Below, piece after piece: positions 16,521 through 26,156 of a stretch of 64,000 bases of DNA. The first letter of the stretch is position 1. Each line of letters starts with the position of its first letter. Below the pieces are notes generated by a model. The model was not told the DNA's origin, made no database searches, and saw only the letters and a program-made list of their open reading frames with translations. The stretch covers positions 186,001-250,000 of the forward strand of contig NZ_AUBW01000004.1 in the NCBI RefSeq assembly GCF_000429445.1, in the 5' to 3' direction. Source of the stretch: Algoriphagus terrigena DSM 22685. Lineage in GTDB: Bacteria > Bacteroidota > Bacteroidia > Cytophagales > Cyclobacteriaceae. The translations under genes and the position numbers were made by a program.

Positions 16521-17927
16521 TTAGTTTGCAAAAACCTCCCTCGGATCGGTGACTCTGCCGGTGATCGCTACAGCGGCTACCGTCAAAGGAGATGCAAGCA
16601 TGGTGCGTGCACCCGGGCCTTGGCGACCTTCAAAGTTTCTGTTTGAGGTAGAGACAGCCAATTTTCCAGAAGGGATCTTGTCGTCGTTCATCGCTAGGCA
16701 AGCAGAGCAGCCCGGCTGACGGAGTTCAAATCCGGCGTCTTCCAAGATTTTCACCAAACCTTCTGCATGCGCTTGTTTTTCCACTTCTCTCGAGCCCGGT
16801 ACGATCCAGGCCGTGATGTTATCCGCCTTTCTTTTGCCTTTCACAAACTCAGCCACAGAGCGGATGTCTTCGATGCGGCCGTTGGTACATGAACCCACAA
16901 ATACGTAGTCCACTTGCTTTCCTTCTACAGATTCTCCGGGAGCAAAGCCCATGTAATCGAGTGATTTGAGGTACGAAGTCTTGTTAGAGCCTTCCATTCC
17001 CTCGGTCGTCGGAATGTTACCCACGACCTTGATCCCCATACCTGGATTGGTACCGTAGGTGATCATCGGCTCGATGTCTGCAGCATCGTAGTGGTATTCT
17101 TTGTCAAAGACAGCACCTTCGTCAGTCTTGAGTGTTTTCCAATAAGCCAATGCCTTATCCCACTCTTCGCCTTTTGGCGTGTATCGCTTCCCTTCGAGGT
17201 AGTTGAAAGTAGTCTCATCAGGAGCGATCAAGCCACCACGCGCGCCCATCTCGATGGACATGTTGCAGATGGTCATTCTCGCTTCCATTGAGAGGTTACG
17301 GATGGCAGATCCCGCATACTCCACGAAGTATCCGGTCGCACCGGCAGCGGAGATTTTAGCAATGATGTATAGAATGATGTCTTTGGAAGTCACGCCTTTG
17401 CCCAGCTCTCCTTCCACAGAGATTCTCATTTTTTTCGCTTTGGACTGCATAATGCACTGGGTAGCCAATACCATCTCCACTTCGGAAGTACCGATGCCAA
17501 AGGCAATGGCACCAAACGCTCCGTGCGTGGAAGTGTGAGAGTCACCGCATACGATGGTCATTCCCGGCTGGGTCACACCCAGCTCAGGTCCGATCACGTG
17601 CACAATGCCATGATGGGCAGAACCGAGGTCATGCAATTCGATCCCGTATTTCTTGCAGTTTTCACGCAGTCTTTCGACCTGCATTCGGGACAGTTTGTCC
17701 TTGATGGTCTGATCCTGGTCTACTGTTGGGACATTGTGATCCGGAGTAGCGATCGTTTTCTCAGGGTACTTTACTCCGATGCCTCTTTTCTCCAAGTTGA
17801 GAAAAGCGACGGGAGAGGTCACTTCATGGATAAAATGCTTATCGATGAAGAAAACATCCGGGCCTGCTGGCACGGATTTGACCACGTGCGAGTCCCAGAT
17901 TTTATCAAATAATGTTGTCTTTTCCAT
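16521..17927 (-). CDS. leuC: 3-isopropylmalate dehydratase large subunit
   Basis: 468 residues. The three cysteines expected to hold the 4Fe-4S cluster lie in VGSCTNGR and [34 protein letters not shown] and the C-terminal [12 protein letters not shown] are aconitase-family signatures. With LeuD it performs the second step of leucine synthesis and may also process citramalate to methylmalate. Two bases separate its start from the leuA stop, so translation is likely coupled. The Nfu-type carrier at 1924-2505 is a candidate cluster donor (inference). Confidence 0.96.
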   Translation of the reverse strand: MEKTTLFDKIWDSHVVKSVPAGPDVFFIDKHFIHEVTSPVAFLNLEKRGIGVKYPEKTIATPDHNVPTVDQDQTIKDKLSRMQVERLRENCKKYGIELHDLGSAHHGIVHVIGPELGVTQPGMTIVCGDSHTSTHGAFGAIAFGIGTSEVEMVLATQCIMQSKAKKMRISVEGELGKGVTSKDIILYIIAKISAAGATGYFVEYAGSAIRNLSMEARMTICNMSIEMGARGGLIAPDETTFNYLEGKRYTPKGEEWDKALAYWKTLKTDEGAVFDKEYHYDAADIEPMITYGTNPGMGIKVVGNIPTTEGMEGSNKTSYLKSLDYMGFAPGESVEGKQVDYVFVGSCTNGRIEDIRSVAEFVKGKRKADNITAWIVPGSREVEKQAHAEGLVKILEDAGFELRQPGCSACLAMNDDKIPSGKLAVSTSNRNFEGRQGPGARTMLASPLTVAAVAITGRVTDPREVFAN

Positions 17928-17929
17928 AA

Positions 17930-19438
17930 TTATGCAGTCGCATATTCTTTGACGGGTATCTTGTTGAGCGCATCGACAAAGGCCTGCGCTGAGGCCAAAA
18001 CGATGTCATTGTTTGAGGCAAAACCATAATAAGGTTTGTCCGATTTGATCAGACGCATGTGGACTTTGGCCACGTCGTCACTGCCATGTGTGATGGCTTG
18101 AATGAGAAACTCTTCCAGTTCCACCTGCGGTTTGACGATTTGTTCAATGGATTTCAAAACTGCATCTACCGGCCCTACTCCACTGGAGGTGGCGGTGTAC
18201 TTTTCGTTTCCTATCTTCAAACTCACCTCAGCGTTGATCTCTCCATTGGATGAATAGCTGACGTTCTCCAGCTCGATGAAGTTGGACTCGTCCATGTACT
18301 TTCCAACCAATTCCAGAAGATCCTTGCGGCCAATGTCCCGCTTGGAATCTGCCAAAACCAAGAAAGCTTCATATACGACGCGCAATTCCTCGCCCTCGAG
18401 CTCCGCTCCCAAAGCATCCAAGTGATGCTTCAATGCAGCTCTGCCGGATCTAGCGGTCAATACGATGGTTGATTCATCCACCCCAACTTCCTTCGGATCG
18501 ATGATTTCGTAGTTTTCTCTGTGTTTCAAAACCCCATCCTGATGGATGCCCGAAGAGTGCGCGAAAGCATTTCTTCCCACGATTGCCTTGTTAGGCTGTA
18601 CTGGCATATTCATCAGCTTGGAAACCAAGCGGCTCGTCTTGTAGATCCTTGGAGTGACTATATCGGTGTAGACCGGAATGGATTTGTGCGATTTGATCGC
18701 CATCACCACTTCCTCCATGGAGGTATTTCCGGCACGTTCGCCAATCCCGTTGATCGTGACTTCTACCTGTCTGGCACCGTGCTGCACTCCTGAGATGGTA
18801 TTGGCAGTTGCCATTCCCAAGTCGTTGTGGCAATGCGTCGCAATGATGGCTTTGTCGATGTTTGGTACGTTGTTTTTCAAGCTCGCGATGATCGCGCCGT
18901 ATTGCTCCGGAAGGCAGTAGCCAGTGGTGTCGGGGATGTTGACTACGGTAGCTCCGGCCTTGATGACTTCCTCGATGATTCTGCAAAGGAACTCCGGCTC
19001 AGAACGGCCGGCATCCTCTGCGTAAAACTCTACATCTTCCACAAATCGCTTTGCAAACTTCACCGCAGCTACTCCCCGGGCAATGATGTCCTCGGGGGTA
19101 GAGCGGAGTTTGTATTGGATGTGGAAAGGAGAAACGCCGATTCCGGTATGAATTCGCCCCTTTTTGGCATATTTGAGTGCTGCGGCAGCGACTTCGATAT
19201 CTTTCTCTACAGCACGGGAAAGTGCGCAAATGATCGGGTTGGAAACCGCTTTGGAAATCTCCTGAACGGAGAGGAAATCCCCCGGGCTGGAAATCGGAAA
19301 GCCTGCCTCAATAATATCCACGCCGAGCGCTTCGAGGGCTTGAGCAACAACGATCTTTTCCTGGGTATTCAACTGGCACCCGGGCACTTGTTCCCCGTCT
19401 CTCAGGGTTGTATCAAAAATCCACAGCTTTTCACTCAT
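17930..19438 (-). CDS. leuA: 2-isopropylmalate synthase
   Basis: 502 residues. [17 protein letters not shown] opens the TIM barrel, [15 protein letters not shown] carries the metal-binding HxH, and [19 protein letters not shown] is the second family signature. The C-terminal LeuA dimer domain (from about residue 370) normally binds leucine for feedback inhibition. The enzyme condenses 2-oxoisovalerate with acetyl-CoA. It follows ilvC by 20 bases and joins the valine branch to the leucine branch within one transcript. Confidence 0.95.
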   Translation of the reverse strand: MSEKLWIFDTTLRDGEQVPGCQLNTQEKIVVAQALEALGVDIIEAGFPISSPGDFLSVQEISKAVSNPIICALSRAVEKDIEVAAAALKYAKKGRIHTGIGVSPFHIQYKLRSTPEDIIARGVAAVKFAKRFVEDVEFYAEDAGRSEPEFLCRIIEEVIKAGATVVNIPDTTGYCLPEQYGAIIASLKNNVPNIDKAIIATHCHNDLGMATANTISGVQHGARQVEVTINGIGERAGNTSMEEVVMAIKSHKSIPVYTDIVTPRIYKTSRLVSKLMNMPVQPNKAIVGRNAFAHSSGIHQDGVLKHRENYEIIDPKEVGVDESTIVLTARSGRAALKHHLDALGAELEGEELRVVYEAFLVLADSKRDIGRKDLLELVGKYMDESNFIELENVSYSSNGEINAEVSLKIGNEKYTATSSGVGPVDAVLKSIEQIVKPQVELEEFLIQAITHGSDDVAKVHMRLIKSDKPYYGFASNNDIVLASAQAFVDALNKIPVKEYATA

Positions 19439-19458
19439 AATATCTGGGGTTTGGGTTT

Positions 19459-20502
19459 TTAATTATTTTCTGGTCTCAACTGACGGACGACTGCACCCGC
19501 CTGCCACATTTCAGACTCACGCAATTCTTTCAATTCAGCCTCGAGCTTTTCTCTGTAATCGGCCTTAGAGTTGGAATCGATTGACTTTTGAGCTTCCTGA
19601 CCAGTTTTCACGGAGTCATAAAGTGCTTCAAAAACCGGCTTGGTTGCATCACGGAAGGGTTTCCACCAATCCAATGCACCTCTCTGCGCAGTAGTTGAGC
19701 AGTTTGCATACATCCAATCCATGCCGTTTTCAGCGACCAATGGCATCAATGACTGAGTCAATTCTTCCACGGTCTCGTTGAACGCTTCAGACGGCGTGTG
19801 GCCATTTGATCTCAACACTTCGTACTGTGCTGCGAAAATCCCCTGGATGGCTCCCATCAAAGTTCCTCTTTCGCCAGTCAAATCGGAAGTCACCTCACGG
19901 TAGAAATCTGTCTCGAACAAATATCCTGAACCTACACCGATACCCAGTGCAACAACACGGTCCTTGGCTTTGCCAGTTCCATCCTGGAAGATTGCATAGG
20001 AAGAGTTCAAGCCTCTGCCTTCTACAAACATTCTTCTCAGAGAAGTTCCGGAACCTTTTGGAGCTACCAAGATCACATCCACGTCAGCTGGAGGGATGAT
20101 GCCGGTTTTTTCCTTGTAAGTCACGCCGAATCCGTGAGAGAAGTAAAGCGCTTTGCCTGGAGTCAGGTGTTTTTTGACGGTTGGCCAAAGGGTAATCTGA
20201 CCAGCATCAGAAAGCAGGAATTGAATAATCGTGCCTTTTTCGCACGCTTCTTCGATTTCAAACAGGGTTTCACCCGGAACCCATCCGTCAGAAACGGCTT
20301 TGTCCCAAGTTTTGGAGCCTTTTCTCTGGCCCACGATCACGTTGAAGCCGTTGTCCTTCAGGTTGAGCGCCTGACCTGGGCCTTGCACGCCGTAACCGAT
20401 TACAGCAATTACTTCTTCCTTGAGCACCTCACGGGCTTTTTCCAATGGAAATTCATCCCTGGTAACTACGTTTTCTTCAACTGATCCGAATTTTAATTTC
20501 AT
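19459..20502 (-). CDS. ilvC: Ketol-acid reductoisomerase
   Basis: 347 residues, close to the short class I enzymes. The NADPH loop is [19 protein letters not shown], and the knotted C-terminal domain carries the metal-binding region [18 protein letters not shown] and the EEL and [12 protein letters not shown] segments. It converts acetolactate or acetohydroxybutyrate to the dihydroxy acid using NADPH. A 100-base gap before it (from ilvN) has no obvious terminator, so it probably belongs to the same operon. Confidence 0.95.
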   Translation of the reverse strand: MKLKFGSVEENVVTRDEFPLEKAREVLKEEVIAVIGYGVQGPGQALNLKDNGFNVIVGQRKGSKTWDKAVSDGWVPGETLFEIEEACEKGTIIQFLLSDAGQITLWPTVKKHLTPGKALYFSHGFGVTYKEKTGIIPPADVDVILVAPKGSGTSLRRMFVEGRGLNSSYAIFQDGTGKAKDRVVALGIGVGSGYLFETDFYREVTSDLTGERGTLMGAIQGIFAAQYEVLRSNGHTPSEAFNETVEELTQSLMPLVAENGMDWMYANCSTTAQRGALDWWKPFRDATKPVFEALYDSVKTGQEAQKSIDSNSKADYREKLEAELKELRESEMWQAGAVVRQLRPENN

Positions 20503-20602
20503 AAGTTTATAGTTTGATTTTTAAAGGCTATATGGAATCTCGCTTGGCTGCTCGATTTCATGATATTAGGTTTAATAGTTTGATATTTATTGAGTTGAGT
20601 TT

Positions 20603-21103
20603 TTACTTGATAAACGATTCGATGGTGAGCATTCGCTTTGCGACAGCCACTCGTCCGGATCTGGCAAATTCCGACAAGCCGTAGCCCTTGAGGATTTCGA
20701 GCAGTTCTTGGGTTTGCTCTTTGTGTCCGGTAAGCTCCAGCACCACAAACTCAGGCTCGGCAGCGATGATCTTTGCGTTATGCTGACGGATGATTTTCTC
20801 CAATCCCGCATCCAAACGGGAAACAGGGATTTTATAAAGCGCAATTTCCTGATACACGACCCCTTCGTCTTCATGGTAAAACGCCTTGATCACGTCGATG
20901 ATTTTCTCGATCTGATTGACGAGCTGGATGACGGTGTCCTCGTTGGCGGTCACCTCGATAGTGATCCGATGAATGCCGGGAATGCGGCTTTCGGAGGCGG
21001 TCAGTGCATCAATATTGATCCCTCGTCGGGTAAAAATGATGGTGATCCTGTTGAGAATTCCGATGAAATTCTCGGTGATGACGAAAATGGTGTAACGCTT
21101 CAT
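20603..21103 (-). CDS. ilvN: Acetolactate synthase small (regulatory) subunit
   Basis: 166 residues. The N-terminal ACT domain (YTIFVITENFIGILNRITII and FTRRGINIDALTAS) is typical of IlvN/IlvH and binds valine for feedback control. The C-terminal domain contacts and activates the large subunit. It lies 14 bases after ilvB, the normal partner order. Length is within the family range. Confidence 0.93.
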   Translation of the reverse strand: MKRYTIFVITENFIGILNRITIIFTRRGINIDALTASESRIPGIHRITIEVTANEDTVIQLVNQIEKIIDVIKAFYHEDEGVVYQEIALYKIPVSRLDAGLEKIIRQHNAKIIAAEPEFVVLELTGHKEQTQELLEILKGYGLSEFARSGRVAVAKRMLTIESFIK

Positions 21104-21117
21104 AGGATAGGTTTGAA

Positions 21118-22812
21118 TTAGCTGAGTCTGACCTCTTCTACCGAGCAGCCTGTCGCGATCATCGGGAACACGTTGTCTTCCTTCTCGACGACCACTTCCA
21201 AGAAGAATGGGCCGTCATGGATAAACATATCTTCGATGGCTTCCTTCAGGTCAACCCGATCAGAAACTTTTTGAGATTTGATGTTATAGGCTTCGGCAAT
21301 CTTGACAAAGTCCGGATTGTCCAATTCGGTAAATGAATAGCGCTTGTCAAAGAACATCTGCTGCCACTGGCGCACCATTCCGAGATAGTTGTTATTCAAA
21401 AGTACAATTTTCACTGGCGCTTTGGTCTGCATGATGGTGCCAAGCTCCTGAATCGTCATCTGGATTCCCCCGTCACCGACCACACAGATCACCTGGCGGG
21501 AATAGTCATGAAGCTGTGCTCCAAGCGCTGCCGGAAGGGCAAAGCCCATTGTCCCCAATCCTCCGGAAGTCACCTGAGTTCTCGGTCTTTTGTAATTGAA
21601 ATATCTCCAAGCGATCATCTGATGCTGCCCGACGTCAGTCACCAACACCGCATCGTCGGCTTTGTACTGGTTGACCTGATGGATGACTTCACCCATGGTC
21701 AGCCCCATTTTAGTGGGAGTGATGTCGTGTTGAACGACCTCTGCCTTCTCTTGCTGCTCGAGTTCACGGAATCTGCCCATCCAGGAATCGTGCTTTTTAC
21801 CTTCAACTGCTTCATTCAGCAAAGACAAGCTCTCGCGACAGTCGCCCATGACGGCAACTTCCACCTTTACATTCTTATTGACTTCGGCTGGGTCTAGCTC
21901 CAAATGGATGACCTTGGCCTGTTTTGCATAACGTTTCAGATCTCCAGTCACCCGATCGTCAAACCGCATCCCAACAGCAATGAGAACGTCACATTGATTG
22001 GTGAGCATGTTTGGAGCGTAGTTACCGTGCATCCCAAGTTTTCCTACATAGTTTGGATGATCTTGTGGAAGTGCGCCGGAGCCCAAGAGCGTTGAAGCGG
22101 CAGGTATTCCTGTCTTTTCAAGGAAAAACTTCAGTTCTGCTTCTGCTTTACCCAAGACAACTCCCTGGCCAAATAGCAGATAAGGGCGCTCGGCCTTGTT
22201 AATCAATTCGGCAGCTTGCTGAATCTTGGTCTTCTCGACTGCAACGTAGGTCTTAAAGGATCTGAATCCCAGACAAGGCACATAGTTAAACTCGCCGAAA
22301 TCAGTCTGGGCGTTCTTGGTGATGTCAATCAACACAGGCCCCGGTCTTCCCGAACGGGCTATGAAGAATCCTTTGGCGATCGCAGGCGCTATATCCTCAA
22401 CTCTTCGGACTTGAATGTTCCATTTGGTGGCTGGCATAGAAATACCCACCACGTCAGTTTCCTGAAAGGCATCAGTCCCCAATAGATGTGCCGCTACCTG
22501 GCCTGTGATACAGACCAAAGGCGTGCTGTCGATTTGGGCATCGGCAAGACCCGTGATCAGGTTGGTCGCCCCGGGTCCAGAAGTTGCGATACAAACACCG
22601 ACTTTTCCAGAGACACGGGCGTAGCCCTGAGCAGCGTGGATCGCTCCTTGCTCATGGCGGGTCAAGACATGCTTGACCTGATCATGGTAATCATAGAGAG
22701 CATCATACACCGGCATGATTGCTCCACCGGGATAGCCAAAAATAACTTCGGCCTGCTCTGCGATAAGTGACCGAACAACTATGTCCGCACCTCTGATCAT
22801 CATGTCCTTCAT
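21118..22812 (-). CDS. ilvB: Acetolactate synthase large (catalytic) subunit
   Basis: 564 residues in the three-domain ThDP-enzyme layout. The N-terminal PYR domain has VIFGYPGGAIMPVYDAL and the catalytic Glu in TRHEQGAIHAAQGYAR. A central FAD-binding domain follows. The C-terminal PP domain has VVGDGGIQMTIQELGTI with LLNNNYLGMVRQWQ completing the ThDP-Mg motif. It makes acetolactate (Val/Leu) or acetohydroxybutyrate (Ile). It starts four bases after the ilvD stop. Confidence 0.96.
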   Translation of the reverse strand: MKDMMIRGADIVVRSLIAEQAEVIFGYPGGAIMPVYDALYDYHDQVKHVLTRHEQGAIHAAQGYARVSGKVGVCIATSGPGATNLITGLADAQIDSTPLVCITGQVAAHLLGTDAFQETDVVGISMPATKWNIQVRRVEDIAPAIAKGFFIARSGRPGPVLIDITKNAQTDFGEFNYVPCLGFRSFKTYVAVEKTKIQQAAELINKAERPYLLFGQGVVLGKAEAELKFFLEKTGIPAASTLLGSGALPQDHPNYVGKLGMHGNYAPNMLTNQCDVLIAVGMRFDDRVTGDLKRYAKQAKVIHLELDPAEVNKNVKVEVAVMGDCRESLSLLNEAVEGKKHDSWMGRFRELEQQEKAEVVQHDITPTKMGLTMGEVIHQVNQYKADDAVLVTDVGQHQMIAWRYFNYKRPRTQVTSGGLGTMGFALPAALGAQLHDYSRQVICVVGDGGIQMTIQELGTIMQTKAPVKIVLLNNNYLGMVRQWQQMFFDKRYSFTELDNPDFVKIAEAYNIKSQKVSDRVDLKEAIEDMFIHDGPFFLEVVVEKEDNVFPMIATGCSVEEVRLS

Positions 22813-22816
22813 AGGC

Positions 22817-24505
22817 TTAAAATTTATCTGTTACGCAACCCTCAGAAGCGGTTGCCACAAGTTTGTTGTATTTTTTGAGAGTCCCCTGCAGATCCTGTAT
22901 CGGTCTTGGCGACCAAGTATTTCTGCGGTTTGCAAATTCTTCCTCGGAAACTGCGGCCGACAACTCCAGTGCATCGGCATCTATTGTGATGATGTCTCCG
23001 TCCTTCAGCAATCCAATCGGACCACCGCACCAAGCCTCAGGAGTAACGTGCCCCACGACAAATCCGTGCGTCCCGCCTGAGAATCTTCCATCGGTAATCA
23101 AAGCCACGTCTGATCCAAGCCCCGCACCAATAATCATAGAAGTAGGCTTGAGCATTTCCGGCATTCCGGGAGCTCCCTTTGGTCCGACACTTCGGATGAC
23201 GATCACGTCCCCTGACTTCACTTGATGATCCCGGATCGCATCGTTGGCTTCCTGCTCGGAATCGTAGACTTTGGCAGGCCCTGTGAAGGAGGTTCCTTCC
23301 TTGCCAGTGATCTTCGAGACTGCACCTTCAGGAGCTAGATTGCCCTTGAGTATACAAAGGTGTCCGGTCTTCTTTAATGGAGTCTCTATCGGGTGGATGA
23401 CGTTGACCATCGAGGGAACGATTGGATCGATGTCTGCAAGATTTTCCGCCAAGGTCTTTCCTGTCACAGTCATGCAATCACCATGGAGGTATCCTTTTTC
23501 GAGGAAATACTTCATGAAAGCAGGCAATCCTCCTTGCTCATGGAGGTCTTCCATCATGAACTTGCCGGATGGCTTAAAGTCACCCAACATAGGAGTGGTG
23601 GCATTGATTGCTTTGAAGTCTTCCAGCGTAAAGTCAACGCCTGCGGTTCTGGCAATAGCCAGTAAGTGCAATACTGCATTGGTACTTCCGCCCAAGGCGA
23701 TCGTGACGCGGACGGCGTTTTCAATGCTTTTGCGGGTGATGATGTCTTTTGGTTTGATGTCATTTTCCAAAAGGATCCGCATGTACTTGTTCACATCCTG
23801 GCATTCTCTGAGTTTCTCAGGAGAGTTGGCAGGATAAGAAGCGGAATACGGAAGTGACATTCCCATCGCCTCAATGGCCGAGCTCATGGTGTTGGCAGTG
23901 TACATTCCTCCACAGGCGCCTTTGCCCGGGCAGGAATTGCGAATTACGCCGTCGTAGTCTTCGTCGGAGATATTTCCCTGGACTCTTTTTCCGAAAGCTT
24001 CAAAAGCAGAGACGATGTTCAGCTTTTCTCCTTTATAGTTACCAGAAGCAATGGTACCGCCATATACCAAGATGGAAGGGCGATTGATCCGCAGCATTCC
24101 CATCACGGCGCCGGGCATATTTTTGTCACAGCCAGCCACAGCGATGCAGGAGTCAAAGGAATGGCCCAAGATGAAGGACTCGATAGAGTCTGCAATGATC
24201 TCTCTGGAGACCAGCGAATAGCGCATCCCGAGCGTACCCATGGAGGTACCGTCAGAGATACCGATGGTATTAAAAACCAAACCGGTCAGATCATATTCCT
24301 GGGAGGATTGTTTGATCAGACCGGCGAAGTCATTCAGGTGCATATTGCAGGGGTTACTTTCATAGCCACAACTCGCTATCCCTACAAAAGGCTGTTTCAT
24401 CTTCTTATCACTCAAGCCAGTGGCATACAGCATGGCTTTGCCTGCCGGATGCTCGTCGTTGTCACTGATTTCCCAACTGTATTTCTTAAGATTTCTAGGG
24501 GTCAT
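22817..24505 (-). CDS. ilvD: Dihydroxy-acid dehydratase
   Basis: 562 residues. Cysteines expected to bind the Fe-S cluster appear in [15 protein letters not shown] and [13 protein letters not shown], all standard for IlvD/Edd. It dehydrates the 2,3-dihydroxy acids to 2-oxoisovalerate and 3-methyl-2-oxovalerate. It is the first structural gene of the ilv/leu operon. A terminator hairpin ends only 17 bases before its start codon, with a leader peptide further upstream, so its expression is probably controlled by attenuation. Confidence 0.96.
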   Translation of the reverse strand: MTPRNLKKYSWEISDNDEHPAGKAMLYATGLSDKKMKQPFVGIASCGYESNPCNMHLNDFAGLIKQSSQEYDLTGLVFNTIGISDGTSMGTLGMRYSLVSREIIADSIESFILGHSFDSCIAVAGCDKNMPGAVMGMLRINRPSILVYGGTIASGNYKGEKLNIVSAFEAFGKRVQGNISDEDYDGVIRNSCPGKGACGGMYTANTMSSAIEAMGMSLPYSASYPANSPEKLRECQDVNKYMRILLENDIKPKDIITRKSIENAVRVTIALGGSTNAVLHLLAIARTAGVDFTLEDFKAINATTPMLGDFKPSGKFMMEDLHEQGGLPAFMKYFLEKGYLHGDCMTVTGKTLAENLADIDPIVPSMVNVIHPIETPLKKTGHLCILKGNLAPEGAVSKITGKEGTSFTGPAKVYDSEQEANDAIRDHQVKSGDVIVIRSVGPKGAPGMPEMLKPTSMIIGAGLGSDVALITDGRFSGGTHGFVVGHVTPEAWCGGPIGLLKDGDIITIDADALELSAAVSEEEFANRRNTWSPRPIQDLQGTLKKYNKLVATASEGCVTDKF

Positions 24506-24521
24506 ATTGCTGATAAATAAA

Positions 24522-24549
24522 AAAGTGCCTCAGGTCGGTGAGGCACTTT
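24522..24549 (-). terminator. Attenuator terminator in front of ilvD
   Basis: Reading the minus strand, AAAGTGCCTC and GAGGCACTTT form a perfect 10-bp stem around an 8-base loop, followed by a T-rich run. It lies between the leader peptide and ilvD. An 8-base segment (24582-24589) that overlaps the leader stop codon is exactly complementary to 24538-24545, the left arm plus loop edge, giving a competing antiterminator. Confidence 0.9.
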
Positions 24550-24581
24550 AGATTTTTATATACTGGATTATAATGGTCTAA

Positions 24582-24589
24582 TGCCTCAC
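24582..24589 (-). promoter_or_regulatory. Antiterminator segment of the ilv/leu attenuator
   Basis: RNA GUGAGGCA here pairs perfectly with UGCCUCAC from 24538-24545. Two more pairs (one G-U, one U-A) extend it on one side. Formation of this helix uses the 5' arm of the terminator and is therefore mutually exclusive with it. Confidence 0.82.
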
Positions 24590-24645
24590 TTCGAAAATCC
24601 GACGAGAATAATAAAGCTTAGGAGGACGACCAAAGGTAAAGACAT
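24586..24645 (-). CDS. ilv/leu operon leader peptide (attenuation peptide)
   Basis: A 19-codon frame starting at ATG 24645 reads MSLPLVVLLSFIILVGFSK. Ten of the 19 residues are Leu (5), Val (3) or Ile (2), the three amino acids made by the operon that follows, and the Leu-Val-Val-Leu-Leu and Ile-Ile-Leu-Val blocks are the likely stalling sites. Its stop codon TGA lies within the antiterminator segment. Low charged-tRNA would stall the ribosome in the peptide, free that segment to pair with the terminator arm and allow read-through into ilvD. The frame continues open upstream to 24786, but the upstream codons show no such bias. Too small for most gene callers. Confidence 0.88.
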   Translation of the reverse strand: MSLPLVVLLSFIILVGFSK

Positions 24646-24687
24646 ATCGCGGTTTGAGGTTTGATGCTTCGTTTGCGAATCACATGA

Positions 24688-24719
24688 CAATATTAAAACC
24701 CAATCTTGAGACTTACAAT
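24688..24719 (-). promoter_or_regulatory. Possible promoter of the ilv/leu operon
   Basis: On the minus strand TAATATTG (24688-24695) is one base off the TAnnTTTG box, and an ATTG lies 20 bases upstream (24716-24719). Transcription from here would give a leader of about 35 bases before the leader-peptide ATG. The remaining DNA up to the divergent ispE gene (to about 25000) is very AT-rich and holds no other feature I can support. Confidence 0.35.
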
Positions 24720-25010
24720 ATTTAATTCTTTGCAAATCCTTTTTAACAGACTTTAATATTAGGGAAAAATATTTTTTATGAAACATTATTTCGTTTTTTT
24801 GAAAATATCAAAATCAATTTTTCAAAAACCCACCGAAAAAGAAGGCTTGTCGAAATTTTGTATCGATTTCGAGATAATTCAAATTTTTCGAAAATTTATT
24901 CTCTTTTAATTAAGAAAAAAAATGATACACTGATAAATCCTTAAAATTTGTCGGGAAGTTTAGGGATTTTCTCAAAGACAGCAAGGAATTCTTTCTCAAT
25001 CTAATTCCCT

Positions 25011-25018
25011 TATTTTTG
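25011..25018 (+). promoter_or_regulatory. -7 box upstream of ispE
   Basis: TATTTTTG is an exact TAnnTTTG match, 18 bases before the ispE ATG at 25037. A -33 element is not evident. The box argues against translation starting at the TTG inside it (25016). Confidence 0.4.
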
Positions 25019-25036
25019 CCCAAACCCTTTTTCAGA

Positions 25037-25843
25037 ATGATCGGCTTCCCCAACGCAAAAATCAACCTTGGCCTTCACATCACCTCCAAGAGGAAGGACG
25101 GCTACCATGAAATCGAGACGTGCATGGTCCCGATTCCGCTTTTTGACGCATTGGAGATGATCTTGGACAAGAAGACAACCTGGAATTCCACGGGACTGTC
25201 GATTCCTGGAGATGCTAAAGACAATCTCATTCTCAAAGCGGAAAAACTGTTGAGGAAAGATTTCCAAGGCCTGCCAAATCTGAGTATCCATCTGCACAAG
25301 AATATCCCCATGGGCGCTGGCTTGGGCGGGGGATCGGCTGACGGAGCTTTTGCGCTGAAACTGATGAGCAACCTGTTTGACCTGCACCTCGATGAGTTCT
25401 TTTTGGAGGAATATGCGGGGCAGCTTGGGAGTGACTGCCCATTTTTCATCGGAAATACCCCGGCAATCGCCCGGGGAAGGGGTGAGATTCTTGAGCCGAT
25501 TGACCTGTCTTTAAAAGGAGTCCATTTGGTACTGATCAACCCAGGCATCCATATCGGCACTAAGGAAGCTTATGCCGGAGTGATTCCCTCCCCGCCGAAA
25601 GTGAAATTAGAGGAAATTCTCGCCGACCGCAGCCGTTGGAAAACTGACTTGGTGAATGACTTCGAACTTAGCGTCTTTAGTATGTATCCGGAAATCGGAG
25701 AGATTAAAGAGAAAATGTACGCTTCAGGCGCTTTCTACGCCTCGATGTCCGGCTCGGGATCTTCTGTTTTCGGATTGTTTCAGGAAAAGCCTTCCGAATT
25801 AAGCTGGAAAGAAGAATACTTTGTCTTTGAAGGAGAGTTGTAA
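25037..25843 (+). CDS. ispE: 4-diphosphocytidyl-2-C-methyl-D-erythritol kinase
   Basis: 268 residues of the GHMP kinase family. The N-terminus has the substrate motif FPNAKINLGLHIT, the ATP-binding glycine loop is PMGAGLGGGSADGAFAL, and the C-terminal GHMP motif reads YASMSGSGSSVFGLF. It phosphorylates CDP-methylerythritol in the non-mevalonate isoprenoid pathway. IspH of the same pathway is encoded at 51137-52033. The ATG at 25037 begins MIGFPNAKINL as in relatives. It is divergent from the ilv leader region. Confidence 0.94.
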   Translation: MIGFPNAKINLGLHITSKRKDGYHEIETCMVPIPLFDALEMILDKKTTWNSTGLSIPGDAKDNLILKAEKLLRKDFQGLPNLSIHLHKNIPMGAGLGGGSADGAFALKLMSNLFDLHLDEFFLEEYAGQLGSDCPFFIGNTPAIARGRGEILEPIDLSLKGVHLVLINPGIHIGTKEAYAGVIPSPPKVKLEEILADRSRWKTDLVNDFELSVFSMYPEIGEIKEKMYASGAFYASMSGSGSSVFGLFQEKPSELSWKEEYFVFEGEL

Positions 25844-25862
25844 AAAATTCAACATCAGTGTG

Positions 25863-25891
25863 TTGCCCCTTTATTTTATCTTTTATATTTG
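25863..25891 (+). promoter_or_regulatory. Promoter of the toxin-antitoxin operon
   Basis: TTG (25863-25865), an 18-base spacer and TATATTTG (25884-25891) give one of the best Bacteroidota-type promoters in the window. Transcription would start about 15-18 bases before the antitoxin ATG. Confidence 0.65.
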
Positions 25892-25908
25892 TGAATCATA
25901 AATATAAA
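25882..25908. promoter_or_regulatory. Operator-like palindrome of the toxin-antitoxin operon
   Basis: Two 13-base arms (TTTATATTTGTGA and TCATAAATATAAA) surround a single A and are complementary at 12 of 13 positions. The left arm covers the -7 box. A ribbon-helix-helix antitoxin typically binds such a site to repress its own operon. Confidence 0.7.
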
Positions 25909-25913
25909 ACACA

Positions 25914-26156
25914 ATGGCAACTTTCACCAGTACGCTTCCCGACGACCTGCTCCAGCGACTCGCCGACTATGCCAAAAAGCTTTCGCTTCCCAAAAACAAG
26001 CTGATCGAAAATGCCCTCAACCTCTACCTTGATCATCTGAAGCGGGCCGAATATGTCAAATCCTACCGTACCGCCGACGATGACGAAGACATTCTCATGG
26101 TTGCGGAAGAAGGAATGGACTCCTACCTCAAGCAGATCAACGATGAGGCAAGGTGA
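25914..26156 (+). CDS. Ribbon-helix-helix antitoxin of a MazEF-like pair
   Basis: 80 residues. The N-terminal strand ATFTSTLPDDLLQRLADYAK followed by two helices is the ribbon-helix-helix (CopG/MetJ) DNA-binding fold. The acidic C-terminal half (TADDDEDILMVAEEGMDSYL) is the part that would wrap and neutralise the toxin. It overlaps the toxin gene by 14 bases, the standard order for type II systems, and sits directly behind a promoter with an operator-like palindrome. Confidence 0.85.
   Translation: MATFTSTLPDDLLQRLADYAKKLSLPKNKLIENALNLYLDHLKRAEYVKSYRTADDDEDILMVAEEGMDSYLKQINDEAR

Noticed and set aside
24631..24638. CAAAGGTA read as a minus-strand TACCTTTG promoter box for ilvD
   Set aside because: These bases are codons of the leader peptide (Leu-Pro-Leu), and a start there would bypass the peptide.
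25016..25036. TTG start for ispE
   Set aside because: The TTG is part of the -7 box, and the family start MIGFPNAKINL is at 25037.
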